Made by a program: the position numbers and the translations under genes. Of a stretch of DNA of 64,000 nucleotides, positions 57,331 through 64,000 are shown piece by piece. A model generated the notes under the pieces. The model ran no database searches and was not told where the DNA came from. It was given only the letters and a program-made list of their open reading frames with translations. Each line of letters begins with the position of its first letter. The stretch's first letter is position 1. Location: assembly GCA_009809945.1 (NCBI GenBank), contig WTPW01002109.1, forward strand, positions 37,442 to 101,441, read 5' to 3'. Source of the DNA: Gigaspora margarita. Its lineage: Eukaryota; Glomeromycota; Glomeromycetes; Diversisporales; Gigasporaceae.

Positions 57331-58747
57331 TAGTATGATTATATTTGTATATTTTATACTTTGCTTTTAGTAAAGATTATTTTTGAATTTAAGTTATAAT
57401 GTAAATAATATGTATAGTTAGTAATTCAAATATAAAAGTAGCACTAAGTTTTAAAAAATATATAACTTGGTTTGTAATTGTGTAATATTTTTTTAAAAAA
57501 GGGTACACATTAATTTTAACTTTATTTGTTTGAATTAATTCGTAATTTTGAGATTTTTAGTATAGAGATTTATAGATAAAAATTTGTTAATATAAAATAA
57601 AAGATTAAATATAAAAAAAAATAATAGTAAAATGATAATTATAATTATCTTTTGATTTATGTATTGATTTGAAGGTTTTGTGATAGTTGGTTTGATATAG
57701 AGATATAATTGGATCCAATTTTATATAATTAAAATAGGCTTGAGCATGGTTCAAAATTTTAATTTATGATTGTTAGTTAAAAAGTTAATTAGCTAGGTTT
57801 GATTGGAAGATAAACAATTTCAAATAACAGGTAAAAGTTAAATAGAGGTAATTGTTGTATTAGATGTTATTGGTTGAGTTAAATTATGATTATATAAAGC
57901 ATATAAGAAATAAAAGAAAATGTTTTGCTTTTTTCTTTTAAATCAAATAAAGGTTTCCGTATTGAAATGTTGTATTTTGACTTTGCTTTGGTGCAAGGGT
58001 TATTACAGTTTGTCATAAAGGGTTGTTATACATTTTAGTATATTTTATTTATTTAATAGGTTAGAAAATGCAATTAAAGAGCTATTTAAAAATGTAGTTA
58101 AGGTTAAAGTATAGTTTGCTTTTACTACAAAAGTAGGTAACATTGATATAGTAAATCATTTTAGTGTGAATAATATTTTTATTATTTAAATTAATGAAGT
58201 TTTTATAGTATATTATTTATAGTCATTTTTATTAGTATTTAAAAAGATAATTAAAATATTTAAAGCTTTTATACAATATTATTTAGTTATTTGGTTATTA
58301 GTATTCAAAAGATAATAAATTATAGAATAATATATAGTATTGTTTATGTGATAATAGTTATGATTTTAGTATTTTTACAGAGTTTAGATTATTAAATTTT
58401 ATTCAGAATTGTGAAATAATATTATTAAACTGAAATTATAATTTTTTAGAAAATATGGATTATAGATAATGTAACCTGAATATAAGAATGTATATAAATA
58501 AATATGTAGCTTAATACTAGTAAAATACTTAAGCATTGATTGATTTAAAGGTTTATTTATCAGTTACAATATATAGAAGTTATAAATATAATAAATATCT
58601 TGATGATATGCAAATAGAAAAAAGTTGAAAGAATAAATTTTGTATATTTTGTATAAGTTTAAGTTTGATTATATGTAAACATACAAAATTAAATTTTGGT
58701 TTATAATATATTTATATAGGGTAAACATTACTTGCTTATCAACTATG
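57331..58747. other. Helitron 3' non-coding region
   Basis: AT-rich sequence between the helicase stop (58748) and the terminus. No gene recognised. Confidence 0.6.
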
Positions 58748-60512
58748 TTAAATGAACAATTCATTAGGCCATCTTTCTAATTTAGCTGTTTGTTGTGCAC
58801 ATTTATTTAGTCGGTCAAGTTCTTTCTGAAGAGCAAGGAGTAATTTCAAATCAAGTATAGAATCTTTAAATGGTCTCAATATTAATAAATCATTTAGCAT
58901 TTGTGCATGTAAGAGCATTACATATGTGCTATTGTAAGCACCACTAATTGATAAGTCAATAATTACTTTTTGTAATGTACGTCCTTGACATTTGTAATCT
59001 GTAAAGGCATAGGCTGGTGTTAAAGGTATTTGTAGACGTTGGAATTTTTTTGAAGTTTTGATCTATCACATTTATAAGCAGTGTACATGCATTCACGTTT
59101 AATAGAGTAAATAGGAATATGGTTAGAAGGCAGGTCTTTATATGAGCCAGCTGTTGTATTTATTAATTCAATGATAACGTATTTAGGAGGTTTATCAAGC
59201 ATAAAGGTATTTTTATAGTGTGGTAATATACTAATAGAGTTTTCATTATATATAATTTGCCTAATAATTCCTTGAGTTCTATTTGCTAAATTGTCATGGA
59301 TACATATATTAACAGTTAAAATGACTTTCATTCCAATGAATAGAGGTAAAATTCCACATAGTGTATTTTGTTGTGTATCAGATGCTGATAGGAACTTTTT
59401 GCGATTAGTACCTGTTAAAATTTTTTGGCAGTATGTATCTTGAGCATAAGAGTAAATAAGAGATTGAGAAAGATCATTAGCATGCTCTTTTGAAGTATCA
59501 AAGTTTAACTGGACATGAATATCATTGCATGTTACAAGAAATGTAGCATCTTTCCATTCATCAGATACTATTTGATTATCTCCAATAATTCTTGCTCTTA
59601 AAGCTTCTCTTTGAGTTTCATTAAGAGTTCCTTGACGCATATTTTTTAATAAAGAAGCATAGAAAAAATCATTAATTTGTCGCATTGGTTTTTTGAGTTC
59701 AATAACATGTTTAACACATAACCATAGGTTTCTACCTATAGCATTTGTAACAGTGNGAGTATTAATTGAAGAATTTTTAGTATTTTTTTGTTTTGTATCT
59801 TTTGTTAAACTATCTTCATTATTTGGGGTTCATTATTAGAGGTTATTTCAATAGTAGTAACTTTATTTGGTACATATAGGGCAGTATCAAGAACAGGTGG
59901 TAATTGCATGAAATCTCTACAAAAAAGAATGTTTAATCCAGCAAAAGGAGCAGAGGTATCAGTTGCTTTTATAATATACTGAATTTTACTCCAAACTTCT
60001 TGCAAACATTGTAAATGTTCACTAGTTGGATTAGTTTTTTTGTAGTTTTCAAAACCAAAACCACACACAGAATGTAAAGTATATCAAGATATATTTGCAG
60101 CTGCAATTCCTGTAGGTGCAAGAATAAGAAGAGTATCTCTTTGACCAATATAATTAAAGTATTCACATATTGCTTGGATTATTTTTGATTTGCCAGTACC
60201 ACCTGCACCAGTAAGAAATAGTAATAATTGTAATAGTTTAATTGTGTTAGTTGGTTGGTTTCTTTGTCGATGATCACATACAAAAAAGAAGGCTTTTTTT
60301 TGTTCTTCATTCAACCCAATAGCAAATTTTTCTAGAGGATCTATATATTTGTTATTAATTGGTATAGAAAATAAATTACTATTTTGATATATTACAAATA
60401 TATTTGGTAGTAAGTTATTATTTGTTTCATTCATATCAATATTTTGCCATGCTGATTTTTGAGAAGTAATAGTCAAAGTGCCATGCTTCAAGAAGTTTAT
60501 TATTATAATCAT
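58748..60512 (-). pseudogene. Helitron PIF1-like helicase domain, Walker B region deleted
   Basis: Frames 60512-60084, 60068-59805, 59685-59020 and, after a frameshift, about 59040-58748. Motifs: LNEEQKKAFFFV, FLTGAGGTGKSKII (Walker A), LAPTGIAAANIS, YTLHSVCGFGFEN, then WSKIQYII joined directly to KATDTSAPFAGLNI, where the DE-containing Walker B block (D-E-I-S-M type) normally lies. Then FMQLPPVLDTALY (RDF in place of GDF), MRQINDFFYASLLKNMRQGT, LPLFIGMKVILTVNICIHD, NRTQGIIRQI, TDYKCQGRTLQKVIIDLS (motif VI) and LLILRPF. A TGA follows AANIS, and an N lies at 59756. In the family the domain unwinds DNA during rolling-circle-like transposition. Confidence 0.85.
59756..59756. other. Ambiguous base inside helicase remnant
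   Basis: A single N within CAGTGNGAGT, in the stretch joining two helicase frames. A base error here could account for one frame break. Confidence 0.9.
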
Positions 60513-60960
60513 TACTTTGACGTATAAATTTTTTATTATTTAGTATATTTATTTCTTCACTATTTTGAGAAAAAGAATTAAACAAGAAATTTAATTTGTT
60601 TAGAGGAAATCTCCTCTTATACGTAAATAGTTCATAGCTGTATCTACTATATTTATATCTTTTAAACCAGTTCTGATAATTAATATTGGATCAATTTTAC
60701 TTAAATTTTCATTATCATCACATAATAATATTTGACTATTATCATTATCAGATGAAAAGTATTTTTCATCAGTATTAAATTCAGGTGCACAACGATTAAT
60801 ACGCTGAATTTTTGCATGTACTAGATTGTTTATTGCCTTTTTTCGCAATTCATTATCTAAATCAGATTCATCTGACATCGATGTATTAATTCAATATTGT
60901 TAATAATATATTGTAAACGTAATGATAATAAAGAATTATTTAAAAAATCTTGACATGCTT
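60513..60960 (-). pseudogene. RepHel linker between Rep and helicase
   Basis: The minus-strand frame 60878-60600 (92 codons) begins MSDESDLDNELRKKAIN and is acidic (FNTDEKYFSSDNDNSQ). Adjacent broken pieces join it to Rep and helicase. No catalytic motif; it is a spacer in the RepHel polyprotein. Confidence 0.55.
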
Positions 60961-62835
60961 CTAACCAAGAAACATGGTTTTCATGAAGATCAGTAATAAT
61001 TTTTCATGGTTTAAATAGCATAAGTATATATAACCCATATCGCTCTGCATTTTGAGAATCATTTTTTTTGGAATTCTTTTGCCATTTAATACAACTACTC
61101 GTTCAGTACTATATTTTCTATGTAACTGAATATGAGTTTTATATTGAGGATGCCCAATATCATTTTCATATCCTTCAAACAAAAAATGATCAACATGCTC
61201 ATTACCTTCTCTTGAGGATTGATTTGCTAACATACTAAGATGGTGTGCATTTAAAGGAATTTTTTGTACAGTAGAGGCATAATCGTATAGGCACATATTG
61301 CTTAAAAATTGACCTCTAAACTGGTAATCAATACGAAGATTAGCAGCTGTTAAGTCATTATTAGATGTTGAGATTAAAAAAAATTCTGTTATAATATTTT
61401 GGTTATTTAGATCTTGATGTGCATTTTCAATAATAATATGATTATATTTTGTCCACTCTTTAGTTAAATAGTATTCAATTGAATTGAGATAAATATAAGC
61501 AAATTTATTTGGAGTATAGTGATCATTAATTCCTAGCAAATAAGCTGAAACCTGTGGACCAGTAAGTTCTGTTTGACCAGCTATTTTATTAAGACATTTT
61601 GTAATTAGCTTACGAGATTGATCCACAAGATTTAGTAAAAAATTATTAGATGCTTGTTTTAAGAAATTTTCCATTGTAATAGCACATATTAAAAATGAAC
61701 TAGATATATTAATATTGGATTTAGTAATGTAATTTGTAATATAATATATATAGGCCAAAGCTAATTTTCGAGCAGAAATAAATTTAATATCATTGTTTCC
61801 TCGACATGCAGATGTAATATAAGGGTTATGGTTATTAATATATGCATTAGTACATTGAACTGCAATAATACCTTGTTCTGGAAAAATTATACCAGGTGGA
61901 CTAACCAATTCTCTTGGAAAATCAAATCTGCAGTTACGAACTAAACCTCAGTTATATTTTTCGCAAGACTTATTACAACAATGAAATAAAGTGCGTTTAG
62001 CTATTGCAAGTAAATCTAAGCGAAATTTTCAGCAAAATTAGGCAAACTAGAATCTGGAATAGGAAAAAAAGATGGATGCATTCATTTTTCTTTAATAGAC
62101 TTTGGTGCTCTATATTCAGCTTCTAACATACTATTAGTTAAAATTTCATTATTAGTAAGATAATTAATATCTACTCGAACTATATCACTAATATATAGTA
62201 ATAAGTGTTGGCAAAATTCATTATTATTTTTAAGCTTTTCTCGAATTTGAATTGTGGGTCTAGTGAGCCATGAAGCCATAAGAGCATATGACAATGAGGA
62301 GTACCATGAACTTGATACTTAACAACACCATAATAATTTTTTATAAAACCAAATACACCACCATTTTTTCTATTATAACCAATAACTGTATCTAAAATAG
62401 ATTTAAAAACAATATCAAAATATTTAGAAACAGCTGAAGGATCAAGATGTGCAAGTCGAGCATGCTCAGTTGCTTTTGGAAAATTTTCAGGAAAAAGTGT
62501 ATTAATATCAATTTCATACCTGCATATATCATTACTATAGGACTATGTAGATCAGCAGGATTAATAGTAATAAACAAAGATGGCATGCCATCTCTTATTA
62601 TTAATGCAAATATTTCATTATGCATGCGAATACGAGATTGATATGATGCCATTAATTTAGAGCCAGCAACATTGATATTTCTAAGTAGTTCAAGAATTGC
62701 AAAGTTTGTTATAGGTTCATTATTTTGTTCTTGTTCAATTGCTTCTTTTATATCTTCAGAGGTAATAGCTGCAATTAATTCAGCTGATTGTTCAAAATTT
62801 ATATTTTTAGTCAAACTATAAGACTTAGAAGACAC
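60961..62835 (-). pseudogene. Helitron Rep (HUH/Y2) endonuclease domain
   Basis: Continuous in meaning but broken in frame. MPSLFITINPADLHSPIV (about 62580-62530, 147-codon frame 62835-62392) is the FTxNPxD block. After a frameshift near 62510 the alternative frame reads FGFIKNYYGVVKYQVHGTPHCHMLLWL, in shorter terms HGTPHCH at 62288-62308, with the HUH pair at 62288-62296. A further frameshift near 62235 leads to WLTRPTIQIREKL. A TGA at about 62082 replaces an expected Trp before MHPSFF. CNKSCEKYN and RNCRFDFPREL precede the 315-codon frame 61908-60961, with SARKLALAYIYYITNYITKS carrying the paired catalytic tyrosines. The domain nicks and joins DNA ends in the family. Confidence 0.85.
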
Positions 62836-62841
62836 TTCACG

Positions 62842-64000
62842 TCATTGTAAAATATCAAAAGCAACAAAAATAAATGATCTATGTTGACATAATTTAGAGT
62901 CACAATGATGCATAAGCTGATTAAGATATTCTTTTAAAGATACACGTGGAATACAGCCTTCATGACCTCTAATACCATAAGGAAAAAGTGTAGGAAAGGT
63001 AGCAGGAAAGAGAAAATCATCTCTATACTCGTTTAGAGGTTCACAGCCATGAGGTACATATACTAATGGAGGATTTGAATCATTTAATTTATTTTTATTA
63101 TTATCACTAATTATAGTATTATCAAATAATTGACTATTATTAGTCTTATTTGATTTATTTAAAAGTTTTTGAATAGCAAGTAGTGTAAGTTCATTTTCTG
63201 TTACTGGAACATTATCAGTATTTAAAATACCAGAAGATTTAAGCTCAGCTGTTCTACTAGTTGAATTATCATCATTATCACTATCTGATTCATTACAATC
63301 AAATGGATCTTGAATATATCCAGTATAATGTTCATATTCTTGTGGATTAATATTAATATGAGTAGTTGTTAAAAGTAAAGAATCAGGAATTTCTCCTTCA
63401 GGAAATGTATCTAGAATTGTTTTATCAAATTTAAAGTTTTTAAATAATATATTATGTTTAAAAAGCCAACAGAGAGCAGTAGTAATCTTGCTTTTTCGAA
63501 CTTGAAGTACTTTCTTAAGATAATAATTAGTAGGATTTCCTTGTCCTACAAACATAACTTTAATATATTCATATAAACGATAAATAGGTAATGGCAAAAT
63601 CTTAACAATAGAACCTATATTTTGAGGTAATGTAACAATATGACCTTTGAGTTTGTGATGTGTATGTCTCTTATTTGTTAATTGAATAATGTTCATGCAT
63701 GTATATCCAGGAGAAATTAAAATTTGTTCAGGAATAGTTAAGTCTTGAAGACATAATGGTGTAGGACCAATCCACATATTATTTGCTAAAGAAAGTGGTG
63801 GTGTTTTATTTTTTTGTAAAAAACCAAGGCAGGTCTTACAAACTCACAAGTTGAAAGGGTTATCAATATTACAATTTTGAAATTCAGAGTAAACAGGTAT
63901 AAATCCCTTACGATTAAGAATAATTTTCAATTCAGCAGATCTGATATAAGGATTATCATAGTGAAAATCAATTTCAAAAGATGGATCAGTAAGTAGTTGT
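62842..64000 (-). pseudogene. RepHel N-terminal region, DUF6570-like, with premature stops
   Basis: The frame 63777-62842 (311 codons) reads MWIGPTPLCLQDLTIPEQIL, then GYTCMNIIQL and GHIVTLPQNI, resembling the DUF6570 region found in RepHel proteins, then an acidic low-complexity stretch (NESDSDNDDNSTS), then FPATFPTLFPYGIRGHEG and FIFVAFDILQ, the start of the helitron-like N-terminal domain. The frame is open upstream to the window edge (PSFEIDFHYDNPYIRSAE, KTCLGFLQKNKTPPLSLANN) except for a TGA at 63844-63846. Another TGA follows DILQ, where Arg is usual (CGA to TGA, next to CGT). The protein therefore extends beyond 64000. Confidence 0.8.

Larger units (their letters stand above)
57289..64000 (-). 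mobile_element. Autonomous-type Helitron (RepHel), 3' part of element, inactivated
   Basis: Minus-strand element whose 3' end is at 57289: CGTTCCTGGT (57330-57321), a perfect 6-bp stem with 5-base loop (GCGCAA-CTGCA-TTGCGC, 57316-57300), AGCTACC, then CTAA with T following (57292-57288). Upstream on the minus strand lie PIF1-type helicase, HUH/Y2 Rep and N-terminal domains of one RepHel protein. The 5' end is beyond 64000. The insertion abuts satellite DNA. All protein domains carry stops or frameshifts. Confidence 0.88.

Noticed and set aside
59020..63777. Intact host PIF1 helicase gene
   Set aside because: The helicase is on the same strand and downstream of Rep, with stops and a Helitron terminus beyond it, so it belongs to the transposon.

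Overview
The window is a strongly AT-rich eukaryotic scaffold segment made almost entirely of transposable elements and their decayed remains. I find no complete host gene. The protein remnants (an EN-RT-RNase H LINE, a second L1-like LINE, a RepHel Helitron with a DUF6570-like N-terminus), the AT-rich composition, the dispersed CGGGTT-type low-complexity repeats and the TTAGGG-like tracts suggest a TE-rich fungus, most likely an arbuscular mycorrhizal fungus (Glomeromycotina, Gigaspora/Rhizophagus type). That assignment is inference from composition and family resemblance, not from a marker gene.

Layout. 0-8.9 kb: nested small inverted-repeat elements with telomere-like internal tracts, a probable non-autonomous Helitron (2.79-4.26 kb) with tandem copies of its other end, and an exact 300-bp duplication around a single N that looks like an assembly artefact. 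9-21.7 kb: decayed satellite, a SINE-like block, a 1.6-kb fold-back element, a 217-bp MITE, a LINE ORF1 remnant with a zinc-knuckle relic, and an isolated Helitron 3' end. 21.7-29.6 kb: a minus-strand LINE of about 7.9 kb, inserted into a roughly 105-bp satellite and bounded by an exact 16-bp target-site duplication (TSD). 31.69-32.36 kb: assembly gap. 33.9-41.7 kb: a fold-back element split by a plus-strand LINE of about 6.5 kb, also with a 16-bp TSD. 41.9-50.5 kb: at least seven nested MITE, SINE or fold-back elements. 50.6-55.2 kb: a decayed L1-like LINE interrupted by a MITE that itself carries another. 56-57.25 kb: inverted satellite. 57.29 kb to the right edge: an autonomous-type Helitron on the minus strand, whose 3' terminus is in the window and whose 5' end is beyond it.

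No element has intact reading frames. Many breaks are TGG-to-TGA/TAG or CGA-to-TGA type changes, and CpG looks depleted in the plus-strand LINE relative to the minus-strand copy, as expected for deamination of methylated cytosine in silenced repeats. The most informative signals are element boundaries (TSDs, TIRs, Helitron termini), which give a relative order of insertions. I did not find a convincing new multi-gene system; the best candidates for under-described biology are the Helitron terminus family with inverted ACCAGGAACG motifs, the doubled-TIR 217-bp MITE family, and the SINE-like elements.
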